Source: Ptychodera flava
Lineage: Eukaryota; Hemichordata; Enteropneusta; Ptychoderidae
Reading direction: 5' to 3'
NCBI RefSeq assembly: GCF_041260155.1
Contig: NC_091930.1
Location: 2,108,501 to 2,172,500 of the forward strand
DNA length: 64,000 bases
Below are positions 38,577 to 53,400 of the stretch, one piece after another. Made by a program: the position numbers and the translations under genes. The stretch's first letter is position 1; every line of letters begins with the position of its first letter. The notes under the pieces were generated by a model. That model was not told the DNA's origin and did not search any database. It saw only the letters and a program-made list of their open reading frames with translations.

Positions 38577-41026
38577 TGTGTATACATATGTGTGTGCAAG
38601 CATGTCGGTCTCTCTGTCCGTCTCCATGTAGGTGCCTTTTTTATGTATCTACTGCATAAATGTATGCATGGTTAGATGGGTGGACGAATACATATGTGCA
38701 AAAAAGAGATCACAGAATCATGACTGTAAATGAATTCAGCCTTTTATTGTGCATTTATGCAGTACACGATATCGAAAATAAAGATGCATGTTTTCAATGT
38801 CAAGGGTGATACATTTCGCAGAGACGTACAGCCGATAAGACTTCTCCGTTCACTCGTTGTAATCTGAACTCCGCAGCCAAACGCTCCACTTCGTGAGAAA
38901 AGCCCAAGTAAGAGTAGAACTCGAAGCTTAAATTTGTCAATCGCTCCCCTAGCTTGAGGTCAGAGTTGAAATGGGTTAATTAATCACCCTCATTAAATGT
39001 AAACGGGTTTATCAGATCTCTTTCTTTTAAAAATGAGTCATGAAAAAAACAAGCTGTAAATAAGGATACCACGTGATTGTACGATTGACTTGTATATTAT
39101 ATTTTCGTTCGTTTTTTTTTCTGAAAATATTTTTCACAAATGAAATGAAGATAACTAGATGGAGATAACGAAACTCATCTTTTTACTTAATTTTTTTAGT
39201 TGTAGTTCTAAAATTGCTTTCAAGGCAGGACATAGTTGAAGAGATCTTGCAGTCTTGTTATTCCTGGGATTGGTATAAGTCGGGAGCTTTTTAGGAAGAT
39301 AGAAAGTTTATAAGCATCTACGTAAAGCAATAAATAAAGGTTTCATTCAGTTTAGAAATGATAAGAGAAATATAAAAATTAAAAGGTTCGCACTTTTCAC
39401 ATTTCACATATGAATTGTCCAATGCAATGATTCGATCAATCTTGTTACAGTTATGGTACAGCAATCCGTCTGAGATTGTGTGTCATGCAATTTTATGCTG
39501 CCTTTTATACAAAATATCGCAAGGTTTGATACAGTAAAACGAAGTGAAGCAAAACGTGTGAAAGAGAGGGTGCAAGTCGAGACCATGCCCGTATTTCGTG
39601 AATATATATATATCTCTGAAGTTGGTGTAATTGGCTGTGTGATGCAAAATTTGCTTAAGAAAAATAAATGACATTTCTCGCTTATGCCGTCAGGTTGTAT
39701 TTCAACAGAGTCGACATTCCTATAAAATGTTTGTAAATAAGGAGGGAAACGAATTAGTAACCATTCAGCCAATAAGAAAAGAGGCATTGTCCTCTGAGCC
39801 GATGAAAACATCGCCTCAGTTTTCACCGATGAGAACAAAAGATTACTTTCAGCCGATTGGTCACTTGGTCTATGCTAATGAATAGGCGCTCCAAGTGGGC
39901 AGGACGGCTAATCTTCAAGCTTCAAGGAAAAGGCAACTGCATTTTTCATGTTTGTGCTTCCTTTGAATTCTGATGTTCTACTTAAACGAAGATTTAAACG
40001 CATTCGTTCCTTTATTTCAGAATATCGCAATAGCTGCAGTACCTTTTAGCCATTTCATTGAATAACTGGATCTCGTCAGCGCTCTAGAAGTTTAAACTTA
40101 CGAGGAATCGAATTTGAAACTGCAGAAGTCAAACTCACAAACATTGAACTTATATGATGCCATTCCAAAATGTCAATAACTTCCACTTGGTGGGTAATGT
40201 CAATGACTAAAGTACACAAAATATCTCTCAAAACAATCGATATCCAATAATCGCTTAATGTTCGACTTGGAACCGACGCCATTTTGGTAAGCCTATCTGC
40301 GCATGAGCAAACGGGTCACGTGAGCCTTTCTTCGGCCCACTGACGTTACTGGTACGCCCACATGAACACACAGTGCTCTCTGTCACGGTGAAAAAATATC
40401 AGAGAAATCGTAATTCGACAGTTTTTTTAATTGTTAACGTGACAAAACGTCAGAAGGACTATCTGCCATCATGGTCCACCGTACATTCTTCCTGTATTGG
40501 CACACGTGTCGATTGGCAATATCAATGCATGGCGACCTTAGCACTTTAAAGAACTGTACAACATTGTCAAGGCTAAAGAGACGGCCACATTCCTGTTGCA
40601 GATCAATTGTATTTCCATCAACGCATCACATACCACACATAAACTTTAATATTCGTCGTAGAATTCCCTGTTTCCAGAGTTGCTGTAAACACTACGGTTC
40701 TATAAAAGAGGTATAGAGTAGGTTACTAATGAAATGCTCGGTGTGTTTCCTGTTTAGGAATGCCCCATATAGATCCGTTTGAAATGAACTTGAATGTATA
40801 GACAACTTCAATCCAGCTTCTGTAAATGACTCCAGTCAATTCCAACAAACGCTGCACGATTACATGTAAGACCCGCTGGCCATTATCATACTGTCAGTGT
40901 CTTTCGGCGGAATTCAATTCGCCCATACTTTTCATAAAAAACTGTCAGCCATCAACATGGTCCATCTACAGGCGAGTCGTCCAAAGTTGGCCTCAAGATT
41001 TAACGTTACATGAGGCAGTTGCGTTA

Positions 41027-41113
41027 TCACGTCGACGTTCCTTGGGTCTGCGAAGGCGTTGGAGACGGGACTGGCCTCTTCAGGGGTATAACCAACGTCT
41101 TTTTCTGAAAATT
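41027..41113 (-). CDS. aGPCR last exon: C-terminus
   Basis: Acceptor TTTTTTTTTTCCAG, phase 0 in, ending RPVPSPTPSQTQGTST and TGA. The frame phase 1 is also open, to 40932, and reads as an acidic, protein-like sequence (TPEEASPVSNAFADPRN). It would be used only if a base were missing in the previous exon too. Confidence 0.55.
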   Translation of the reverse strand, partial: NFQKKTLVIPLKRPVPSPTPSQTQGTST

Positions 41114-41358
41114 CTGGAAAAAAAAACAGCATGTCATTTTAATAACTGTTATTTTGTTAATAGTCGTTCGGTAACTACGTTCCACCTCGGATGTAAATAA
41201 CCATAATTCATGTATCGACAGATAAAAAAACCAAAACAAAACAAAAAAACCAAAACAAATATACGACCAGACAAATACTACAAAAAGCAATCATATATAC
41301 ATACAAACATATATAAGCAAGCATGACAACATACATACAAATATACAGGTAGGCATGC

Positions 41359-41407
<49 letters not shown>

Positions 41408-44400
41408 CAGACAGACATACAGACAGACGGACATACGTACGCACGTACACTCTTACAACACACACCTAATCATAAGTACATAGTTACAGTTGTACGTCCG
41501 TACATACAGACACGTAAAAACTCTACAGATCTGGCAGAAGTATAATAAACAACTTATTTACAGTCTACACTCACCAGACGTCTTGCAGTTGACGATGACA
41601 GGGACGCGGTCGAGTCATTTCTGTTGGTGGCGAAACTCTCACTGGCCCTGCTGCTGAAGCTGGTCATGGAACTAGCCCTGAAGTTGTTGGGGCTGGTTTT
41701 GTTGGTCTCGACTTTGTCATTCCACGCCCTACCTGACGAGTCATGGACGGCTTTGTGGTTGTGGCCAAACTTGCTACGGTATAGCGTTTGCACCTGTTGT
41801 CGATTGGAAAAGGAGAGAAATCAATAAAGCGAAGCTGTGCACAGGGGTAAAGTTTTTCTCCCACGAGGTAGAACTTTGTAGAATGAGAAATTTATGAACA
41901 TTGTGGAGCACACTAAATAATGTATTCGCATCTTATTGGAGGATATGAAAAAATATACGGAATTTGCATCAATATAAATAACTTAAATCCACCGAGACGT
42001 GTGCTCAATCCTAGCTCCCCAAATCAAAGATGTAATTACGCCTTCCCTGAACACAACACACAGATATACTCTCTCTCTCCCCCCTCTCTCTGATAAAAAC
42101 AAGGCGATCTGAATAAACTGACACATAATAACTGAAAATTATCACAAGTTGTCACGGACACGGCTGTCACGCTATTCGGCATGAGTGGGCGTGGCTATAT
42201 GTACCGTATCGCAGATTTGTGACTTTCTTCTCGTCCTATTAACCGTCCTGTTGATTTTGTCCAGGTGCATTAAGCTGGTTTGCGCGACAAATTTGAAAGA
42301 CTTAAACTATTTTAATAATAACTTTCTTCAAGAAAACTTTAAAATCACGAATAAAATAATTCAGGGGTCACCGCAGAAAGTTTGATACTAGATAAACAAA
42401 TTCCCCTATAGTTACCGATATTTAAATTTCTAAATATAACGGCCATTCCAGTATTGACTCTGTGGGGAAAATTGATTTCAGATTTTCACAAAAATAAACC
42501 GGTGAAGACATGAGTTATCCCACTGCTTCAACATGAGCCCTTACAAGTGGTAAACAAAATAGCACTGTAAAAGTTTGAAAGTGCGAATATTTGTCCTCAG
42601 AGACGCATTCTACCGTTCTCACTGTGAAAAGCTCTTTCTGAGCTAGTTGTTTTGAAATCCATTTCCTGCTTACCTGATTATCTAGCACTCCGTAGAAAAC
42701 AAAAATAACCATTCCCTGTAAACATAGAGACACGACATCAGAGATTCACATACACACGTAAAGTGAATTCATGTCACGATATAGTATCGATTGAAGCGGG
42801 AATTTCGTTTTCACTTTAGGAAACCAGTTGTGTTGTCGTATCAACAACTTCGGGGCAATTGCCCGGAGAAAGGGATTCCGATCGTACGTACAATGAAGTA
42901 CAATCTAATTTACTCCACATTCCGTGGCCAAATTTCAAGAAAATTGCATATAAAATACATACAATCTAATTATATCCACGTCACACTCCCTTTCTCTGGC
43001 TTTTTGAACCAATTCAAGTAAAATGGACTAACATGTGATTAAATTTACGATTGTCGAATGTTCATTTGATCGTACCAGCACGCCGTTGGTTTGTGATTTA
43101 CTTGAGCAAACATTTTAGATTGCATCAACAAACGAGGATCAACATCTTGCTGCCCATCAGTGATAATCATTGTAGTTTACTCGAGAAAATTGCAATTTTA
43201 GAGGGATTTAAATGAATGAATAACACGCAGTGCAAATAAAATATATGTCAGACATACAGACAAACACACTTCGACGAACACATTCATTTTGGCGACGAGG
43301 TAAGGCTACATTTACGAAGGCTTCCTTATTTTGTCTGATCAACAAAGCGCAGATCACTTCAAAGTTTTCGATTAAGCAAATATTGTACCAAAGACTAACA
43401 CAATTGCAAGAGAAGAGTATTCAAATAACTGCTAACGACTCTTTCGAAGTTAACATTATTTGATTTTTATACAATACTAAGTGCCCCTTGTGTGAAATGT
43501 TTGTCTGGGGAAAAACCAACTGGATGTAAAACGTATCAAAAATATTAGCTGAGAGTGGGGGAAACTAGTTGCCGTATTTCTAAAGGCTAAGTATCAATGT
43601 TTGTGGCATAAATCATAGCGTGTGTAAGATATTGGCAAAGTGCATGCCAGCTGAACTGAAATCATGATAGTCAGTTGCAGTCGTATGCACTTTGAGAATG
43701 ACTGATCTCCGCGTTTACTTTAACCTTTCGAAAGGAAAATTTTAAACCGTTCTCTTTCATAATCAGGAATAATAATCGTTTTTCTCAGTAACATCGGGTA
43801 TGAGAGATGCACATCACCCAAAATTAAACGATATTTGAAAGTCACAATTTCGAAATGGATTTTCACTATAACAAGACGACGAAATCTTCAGTCGCCCTAC
43901 AACTCCGAAACTATTCCAAACACACGATAAACTAGTAGACTATAATAAAATTATTTGAGACAACGAAAATCCGTCAAGGACTGGTCGTTCGGAGAAGCGT
44001 TCGGATAGGGGAGGGAGGGGGATAGTGGTACCGCTTCTTTTACAAGGCAACGTTATGTAATATTGTCATCCTCAATAAATCGTTGTACCAACCCTGTATA
44101 AAGGTTGGCTAAAATAAGTTTGACATAGTTTGACATTTAAACAATTACTTGTTTCCTTAAGGCAGTCCACGTGTTCGTTTCCGCAATGTTCATAAACAAG
44201 TTCGTAAATTTGAGAATGTTATTAAGATAACCTCTCGTCCAAGCTAGAAAAGTAAATTATACGGAAAGTCTTGTCCGTCTGAACGTGCTTGACAAAGCTT
44301 TTTATAGTGGTTGGATAGTTATATGAAGGTCACACACATTATAATGTGGTTATCAAATGATACGTTGCTCTGTTAAGATAGTACAATATCACAATGGCCC

Positions 44401-47400
44401 TTTGTTATTACTGTTGCTACCAAAAGTATCCCGTGGGGTTGATGGCGTAATTGCACCTTGTATGAGACATCTGCCTTGTACCGCTGTGTAGTTTACACTT
44501 TGTCTACCGCTTTAAACTTCGTTTGTCTTGATAAATTGGAAATGAAATGTAAAAATGATGGTTCTTACCTGTATTATGTAAGTTAGAGCAAAAATTGCAT
44601 AAAGTGCCTCGCTTCTCAATTCGATGGCGAACGCTTTCAGAGTCCACGTGATCATCAGCAATGGCAGTGTTATCATTGGGGCTCGGAATGCATGTCTTTA
44701 ATAAATGTAAAAACAAACAAAAACGATCATTAATCGCTGAAAGCAATTGGTTTCTAGTACTGAACTTTGCACGGTGATCACTTCTTTTTATCCTTGGTAA
44801 GGCGGAATTTTCATTGAGTAAAGTTTGAGCAAATGAGCCCTTTACTTTCGAGGCGTATACTACCTTATAATGTGCCGTATAACATAAACTACAATTGATA
44901 TACAGTGTCTGTGAGTCCTACTGGGAGGATGAGTGACGTCATGGCAGCTGCATCTTAGCCCAGCTGCGAGTCGCCGATAACTGTTTAAAGGTCAACTAAA
45001 CTTTCCGCAATTTCAAGTAGATTGTAAACCCTGAACGTATAAATGGCAAAATTGTGGTTGGTTTCCGCAGTAATGCCCATCAAATCCTAGTAGAAGTTTA
45101 CACTTTCTACCGTAAGTTTGCTTACTTCAGCTTCCCCATCTCTGCTGCTCCTTTCTGATCGGTTTTCTTGATAGAGAAGTAGCCATGGACCGATGAGTAC
45201 GTCACCACAAAAGTAACCTGGAGGGACGACATTTGAAAAATATAGAATATCATGGTTGCCATGCAGCCCTATGTCTTTTAAAACGTTTGTTCACGTGCGA
45301 CCATTTTCGCTAAATTACTGTCAATTGATGCAAAAAGATAATGCCCACAATCTACTCATTGAAGTATCCAATGCCTTTCAAGAGTAGAATTCAAACTAAT
45401 CTACCCTGAACTAAAGATGGACGACACTCTGAAAATCTAACCACAATAACCACGAATTCCACATAGTTGCCACATAGTATAGTACGCGATATGTTTGTTG
45501 GTTATCATAAGAATCGCTTTCAACAAAAAATGTGAAAAAATGAAAGGAGATGAAGGTGTCTTCGCTGTTCTCATCACTGAACTCAGGGAAAAGACCATAT
45601 CTCCTTAGCGTTTGTAGAAAATACAAATTACACTGTCAATTTATACCAGTATGGTTGTCCAGCCCATTAAAAGAACGGTTTAAAATGAACCTTTGTACTC
45701 ACAAGAATGACAAACGCCGCCGGTCCAATGAAGGCATAAATCACTTTATTCCATATACTAATCCAGCAGCTAAAGGATACAAAAAGCGTAAATTCATTAA
45801 TTAAATTATTCGTCGTGTCATTCTTTTGGTTAAAATTCATTCGTATTGGCTGAATGAAAGCGTATAGAATGTTTATAGAACGTGACAATCTGGGTGAAAG
45901 TTGGATCTTTGCCGCCCCAGATATCATAACCTCAATATGTAGTACATGCATTATTATGGGAACATGAGCGTCTCGGGTGGATCTCTCATCGTTCAGCAAT
46001 GCCAATACAAGATGGTATACATATAATTGTCAATTGATTATCAAACAGCTTAAGGAATAAAAGGGTTTAATCTGAATCATGATGAAAAAGTTAAAGGATT
46101 CGGAGTAATTATAACACGATTGGAAATATTTTGGGTTTATAGGATTTTGAAAAGTTTGTCAAAAATTATTGAAAAATAAGGCACAAGACCATAATTTGTT
46201 GCTACAGACTAAGGTAAATTTCTTAATTTTGTGCAGTCTACTTGGCAACAAAGTTAAGTTAACTGCTTTTTAATAAATCTAGTCAAATTTGCTTTTTTTG
46301 CAAATGTAAATACAGTGAAATAAACAAAAATTTTGCAAACTGTACTTATCATATAATTCTGCAGAATGTTTTGAATCTTACAAATTTTGATCCTTTATAG
46401 TCCAGTCAATCTACGAGATTTTGGCACCCAACCCACCACAAATTGCAACAGAATTTTTTTCTTCGGAATGCATTTTGGAGAGGTACCCAGAACAACATAT
46501 CAAAAGTTTACTCGAATCTCCCATGGGGAAATATGTCTAATTTGCATAAATCAAAAATGGCTGCCGACCGTCCTACAAAATAACATAATTGGCCATATAT
46601 CACATGTTAAACAAGCTATTTCAGTGATTTCAAAGTCTGACACTACGTATTTGGCACGAGGGATCATTTTCGAGATATTGTGTTGTGTATAGGTACTTCG
46701 TTAATTTGCATAATTCCAATATGGCGGTTAACATTCCTAAAAAATACATTTTGGTGCTATAGCACGTATTAAACAAGCTATTTCAGTGATTTTAAGGTTA
46801 GAAGTATATATCTGTGGCACGGACAAACAATTTTGGAGATACAATGGTTTAAGTAGGCACTGTGATAATTTGCATAAATCCAATATGGCGGCCAACCTAC
46901 CTACAAAGTATGTTTGAGGTCATACACTACGTATTAAATAAGCTACTTCAGTGATTTTAAAGTTTAAATATATTTCTTGGGGATGAAGGAACACTTTTGG
47001 TGGTTCAATATCTTAAAAAGGCGCGTTGATAATTTGCATAAATTAAATATGGCTGCCAATTTATGTCAAATTTTTAATAGGTTTTAATATAAATAATATT
47101 CTGGTATAATTTTTAGCACAGCGAATCTATCAAGAAGAAACTGTTAAGTCCTTAGACATTTATATTTAAGAAATGTGAAAAGTATGCTACAAATTAAGTT
47201 ATAAGTAACTATCCATTTCAGAATTAAAGTTTATTTTGATAGGTGTTTTTTGGTACCTGAATGTGTTAAAATACTCCATAAATATACTGCATTTTGAAAA
47301 AAACGTGAAAGCGAATTGGCAGACTTACTTTTATGACTTAAAATGGATTTACATAAGTATATGCTGATGCGCTTTTACTATTGAGATGTAAGATAGTCAT

Positions 47401-50400
47401 GCGATTTTATAATAATGTTCTGATTTTTCTGTATATGGAAACAGTAAATGGTTGTTAGTCGTCCGAATTATTCTCTTACTGAAAGTAACATTGGATTCAT
47501 CTGTGTACGGCATTATTTGTAATTTGTATGGATGTTTAATATTGTACTTTGTCAAAACATGTACTCTGTATATAATGTTTACTGGGTTTTTATTTACAAA
47601 GACGTTCACAAAATCTTTAGTTTTTTATTTATACTGAATTCCCTTCTTATGGACGAGTGCATCTTTAGAAGACCCCCTAGATGAAAGGCAAGGAGTCATC
47701 ACATATAATAGCTAAACTACAATAAACAAAACAGCGCTAATAAAAATGCATATACAAAAATAATTTGATCAAAAATAACAAAGGCCACAATATACACAAA
47801 TTAAACTTAGCATTGCTGCAAACAATGTCAGACTCATAAAAATCTTATCAATACACATAAAAATGAAAACTACATGCTTAGCAAAGGCTTAAAATTCATT
47901 CAAACACCTGATCAGCCCAACAGAATCCAACTGTTACGCGATGCAAAGATGTACATCTGGAAAAATGACACTTCGGTATATTATGAGACTTAAACAAATC
48001 ATGAAATTCTATCTAAGAATAAGAAGATAGCAATCAAATATTTGATAAACAATAGCTCTAGATGCTGATCATAACATAAGAAAATGTCACCAACAAATGA
48101 GAGAACAGCGATACTACACAAAGTTAACAACAGAAGGCAAAAAACGGACAACAGAAGAAATAAAAAACCTAACAAAAAATGTACGATATCTTAATCTATT
48201 AGACAGTAAATACAGACACCACTTTCATACCTCCTTCCAAAAATACTCAAAACTCGATCACGAAGCATAAAGTTCATAAAACGCTCGATAAGTGGACTCT
48301 GAAGTCTTAACTTTAACATTTCGAAACAAACGTGGAAATACAACAAAAATACATAACATACACAAACATATTAATACAGAAAATTGAGAAAATCAAGTTC
48401 TAAGCAATGCGACTTTGGTAACATTAGACAGAGAGTAAATGGAAGTACTAGTACATCACATAATGAAGCATTTGACTCAGTCAACGAAGCATTAATCTGG
48501 AAACGTTACAAAACGATTGCATGATCGGAAAACCACAAAAATATATGCCAGCCATGCTAGAAATAAATTATAGAAACAACAGGTTTGAACTTAACAATGA
48601 ATTCTGAAAACAAATATGTGGGACGGTGCTGTATGGAGTCTCCAGCTTGACTGGGTATAGCTGATATTGCATTTCACGATACAGAAATAAGAATAATACA
48701 GCAACATACGTAACAAATATCTTTTGGCTGACATTCTGAGATGGAATATTTCTTTATTCGAATGCAACACAAGCTCAATGAATTTAAATCGAACATCTTC
48801 AACAAAATGCATCAACTGTTAAACTTTCGGTTGAAACTCTTATCAAGAAATAACATATTCGGGCCAAATTGTCTATTATAAAGGTCACCGACACAACAAA
48901 GAAAATTCTCGGCAGCGGAATACACAAAAGCAACTGATACAATCCAGTTAAAACACAGAAAGCCATTTCACACTACGGCAACATTGAAGGGCTTCATTAA
49001 AAGTGAAACATTTGGGAACATTAGGGCATGCAAAAACAAAATGACTTTACATAGAAAGTAACATACTGTAGTGAAAAACGGACAAGACCGGTACCGACAC
49101 AACGAAAACGGTAAATAGAACATATCATCGGAGGAAAAGTGCGTAAAGCAAGGAGGCAAGTCGAACGAATAGTAGCAAATGAAACCGAAGAAGAGAGTCT
49201 ATTTTTCACAACAATGAAGTCCATACATCAGAACTAAGAGAATCAAAGAAGCCCTGGTTTGAATTTAAGAAAAAGTTTAAAGAATCTATTTCCAAAACAA
49301 CAAATTATAATACAGACAATGCACTCAGAAATCACTAGACCTCACAATCCCACCGAATGTCCTGACTTCATATAAAATAAGCAAACACAATTACTATCAG
49401 ACCGTTTTTAAGTGACATAATACACAAAAGTGTCATTTTCCAGATGTACTTCCAGATGAACTCGTCCATAAGAAGAAGGTTCAGTCTACATTAAAAACTA
49501 AACATCTAGTAAATGTCTTTTCTTTACAGTAAACATAACAGATTACGTGTTTCAACACTCTATAGTGTTAAACACCCATACAACTTACAATAATGTCGTA
49601 TACAGGTGAATTCAATGTTATTCAGAAAAAAATATTCAGACGGTAACATATTTGTAAATAGTCGTCATATATATAGAAATACCACCATTATAATTAAACA
49701 CAAATGTCCAAGGACTTAACAGAACCAGAACCTTATTTAATTTGGCAGCCATATTTAATTTATGCAAATTGTCAAACCCTCTTTCAAAGCAACGAAACTC
49801 CAAAAGTGTTTCTTCATGTCCAAGAACTATATTTAACTTTAAAATCACTGAAATAGCTTATTTAATGTGTGGTATATGACCTCAAGTGTACTTTGTATAA
49901 ATGTTGGCCGCCATATTGGATTTATGCAAATTAACGAAGTGCCTGTGTAGAATTGTACATTCAAATTGTTTGTCCATGCCAAATAAATATACTTTTCACT
50001 TCAAAATCACTGAAATAGCTTGTTTAATACGTGCTATAGGACCAAAAATGTATTTTTTAGGAATGTTAGCCGCCATATTGGAATTATGCAAATTAACGAA
50101 GTACCTATACACAACACAATATCTCGAAAATGATCCCCCGTGCCAAATAAGTAGTGTCAGACTTTGAAATCACTGAAATAGCTTGTTTAACATGTGATAT
50201 ATGGCCAATTATGTTATTTTGTAGGACGGCTGGCAGCCATATTTGATTTATGCAAATTAGACATATTTCCCCAAGGTAGATTCGAGTAAACTTTTGATAT
50301 GTTGTTCTGGGCACCTCTTCAAAATGCATTCTGAAGAAAAAAATTCTGTTGCAATTTGTGGTGGGTCTAACCCTATTTTGACTGGACTATTACCTGTTTT

Positions 50401-53400
50401 TGATATATCACGATTGTCAAATTGCGATTTTTCGAAAGTTTTAACCACTACTTTGTTTGACTGCTGATAGTACATTGTAAACTCTCCTATTTTGCTAAAC
50501 TGTCATTTTCATTGTGTGGTAGATGTTCAGGAAACTAAGGTATTTCATACTTTTGAAGTTAGTACCTCAATAAGGCAAAGTAAAATAGTTAAAATTGTAT
50601 TTTTTTATTCTATTTACTTAAAACATACAAGGAGTTCAAGTAGCTGGTGAAATATTTGTATTAAAAAGATATTTTGAAATTGAAAAGTTGAAAATGTCTA
50701 AAAATTGTTCATGACAACACTACCTTATATTTTCAAGGCCACCTTGAACATGACCCTCTATTTTTCAAGGCCACCTTGGACACATAACCCTCTATTTTTC
50801 AGGGCCACCTTGGACATGACCCTCTATTTTTCAAGGCCACCTTGAACATGACCCTCTATTTTTCAAGGCCACCTTGGACATGACCCTCTATTTTTCAGGG
50901 CCACCTTGGACATGACCCTCTGTTTTCTAAAATTACCAAAACTTGGGAAATGGACAAAACAATAATGACAATTTCAAAGAAAACAATAGGATCTGTCATT
51001 TTGAAATGGTAGAAATCTATTTATTGTGCAAATGTATCAAAAGTGTTGGGTACCCTATAGCTGAAAGTTACAATATTACAGATTACCCTTAAAAATATGT
51101 GATTGCAAAAACAGAAGAGTAGATGAGCTTAAATTTACTGAATAAACCAATATTACTACAAATCTTATTATCCCAAAATATTTCCAATCGTGTTCTATGT
51201 AAGTGGCAGCGCATGTGAAACTGTATACGGTTCGCGAATACACCACATTGACTGCCATGCGCTCAGTCGAAAAGAACCAGACAGGAGACGCCATTGACTA
51301 GCGTAAGACGTCACCAGGAGTGGCGTATCGCACAACGCGAACAGTGCTGACGTTGCAATATATACTCACTATTTATCGTGCCCGTACTGATCATGCTTCA
51401 GTCCCGCGGCGCTGGCCACGACGAGGAGAGGTGTGACCCATCCCAGAAGGCAGTAGTGTGAGATGGTGGCCGACGTAGCCGAGGCGTGGACGATCTTCAA
51501 TTGCAAGAGGACGGCTTGTGCAAGCATCCAGAAAAACACAGATAAATATAGGTAGTGCAAGAGAATCCCCACAAATCTGCAAATCATCTGTAACAAAAAG
51601 AGAGGCGGCATCAAAACTTGTGACCTGGTTTACGCATTTGCTGTAACCAAACCTGCTCATATAAATCCGAGTGGAAACCTAAAGCAAGAATCGCCTTAGA
51701 GACATATATTCGGACAATAACAATGTTACAGCAATTTGCTGGTCGACCACTTGTGAGGGCTTCTTTTAAGGCTCTTGGAATAAATGAATTTTCATCGTCT
51801 TATTATTGTGAACATCGACTTCAAAATTAAATTTCTCCCGGGAGCGTACATACGGATGACGGCCATTTGTATTTCAATTATTACGCATTTCGTTTCCCGA
51901 ATGCTAAAATTTGAACTATGAACTATCCCGCTGACTTTGATTTTGAAAGAGAATGGTCACAAGTTTTCTTGTTGAAAGTTTGAACTAAAGATTTTACAGT
52001 CTTAAGGCGAGTACTATAAATTATGATCACAAGCAGCAGTGAGAATTTGATCGCTAAAATATACCTAACAGACATTAACTTTTGTCTTTACGTCAAAGTT
52101 AAGGTCCAGCAAAACTAATCTAAGCTTTCCGCGTTCACAGGTGGCAAAGGAAAAGATTCGTTTAAAAATTCCCTCCGGTGCCCAATACTGACAATCGAAG
52201 AGAGAGTTTGGAAGGTAATTACGTAATAACTTCGGACTGACAGAATGTTTGCAAATCGGAAGAATGTTGTCTACACAGTCCACTGACTGGGAAATCACCC
52301 GTATTTAACGTGTAAGGCTACATTTCCGTCGCCGTGACAGCAGTTCTACTAAGCGAGGTACCTGTAGATCGATTCGGGCATTTGAAAATATCCCCGGTCT
52401 GAAATGAGGCGGATGGAAAATGGCGGGCGACCTCGCGTCCACGCAGATTTGCTTCCAGGAGCGTAAACAGTGTCAGCTAATTTAGCGTAACATTTCACAG
52501 ACTTATCGATCGTCAATTCCCGGGTAATCTATTTACTGTAAGTCCTTGTCGAACTTTTCCACCCTGGGAGAGACATTTCGCCAAATCCATCTGCGATAAA
52601 GGCAAATGCCAAACGGTGACAGCGCTTTCAAGTCTCAAATTTAGCAGACGACACGCAGCTTAATCTGTTGTAAAACGAACGGTGATAACCACTCAACTGT
52701 GGGAGCCCTTTCACCATACGCAACTTTTAATGTTTAAGGCGCGAAAATTATAGACTGCACAGTGTCATTTTCAAGGCTGTTAGTCTTCCGTAAAGGGCGA
52801 TGCACTTTTCGCGGCGCATCAAATAAAACATTTACATAAAAGAATCGGCATTCCGAATGTCTCTGCGCATTTTTACGTCTGAGTTATTCTATGATGATGA
52901 CACGTACGCCAAGACACGCGTTCAATAGCCAAAATAATCTCAAAAGAAGTCATATTTTACCGCCTTCAAACAATTTGAAATGTGTTCTGCGAACAACGGA
53001 GCAAGCCTTGTGCTGTGGTGGGGTTTACGTGTGAGTACGTGGCTCAGATAATAGTTCTGACTACTACACGGAATGTGTACTGTGCAGTACAATTTTCTGA
53101 TCAGTGAACTTTTTTCAGAATCGCTTCTCAGCTTCGAATTCGGATTCGAGTTATATTAGTTTTATAGACAAATCTACAAAATTGGAGCTTTCAAACCAAG
53201 ATTTGCAACTAGACCGTGTTAATTCTCACACTATCGTGATTATTCTGTTGTGAACATTACTAAATATAACTTTGTGGAGGGATGGGGTGGATGTGACAAG
53301 GTCACGCGATATTACTGAAGGGTGATCTTGCATAGTTCGAATGTTATTTCATTTTGTTTATCACAGCAATTTTGTCCGCTGGGGACAAAAATAGTAAATT

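Larger units (their letters stand above)
34869..41026. other. Intergenic region between two converging genes; no gene seen
   Basis: Six kilobases without a supported exon. It holds the second M3 copy, a short (GTAT)n array and a (GGGCA)n run. The ORF1p-like gene and the adhesion GPCR converge on it, so both 3' ends lie here. Short open frames (for example 35956-36246) lack any family likeness or splice support. Confidence 0.6.
46092..51195. mobile_element. About 5.1-kb element with long inverted repeats, inside a GPCR intron
   Basis: The left end AACACGATTGGAAATATTTT and the right end (ATTTCCAATCGTGTT) are inverted copies. Long inverted arms follow: 46390-47060 matches 49735-50405 in reverse, and 47640-47990 matches 49420-49480 in part. 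The centre (about 48.0-49.4 kb) has decayed reverse-transcriptase-like sequence. The right end from about 50990 resembles the M4 MITEs base by base. Confidence 0.75.

Noticed and set aside
46387..46692. Near-identical peptides encoded in 46387-46692 (+) and 50105-50329 (-)
   Set aside because: They lie in the two arms of one long inverted repeat, so their likeness reflects the repeat and is not evidence of coding selection.
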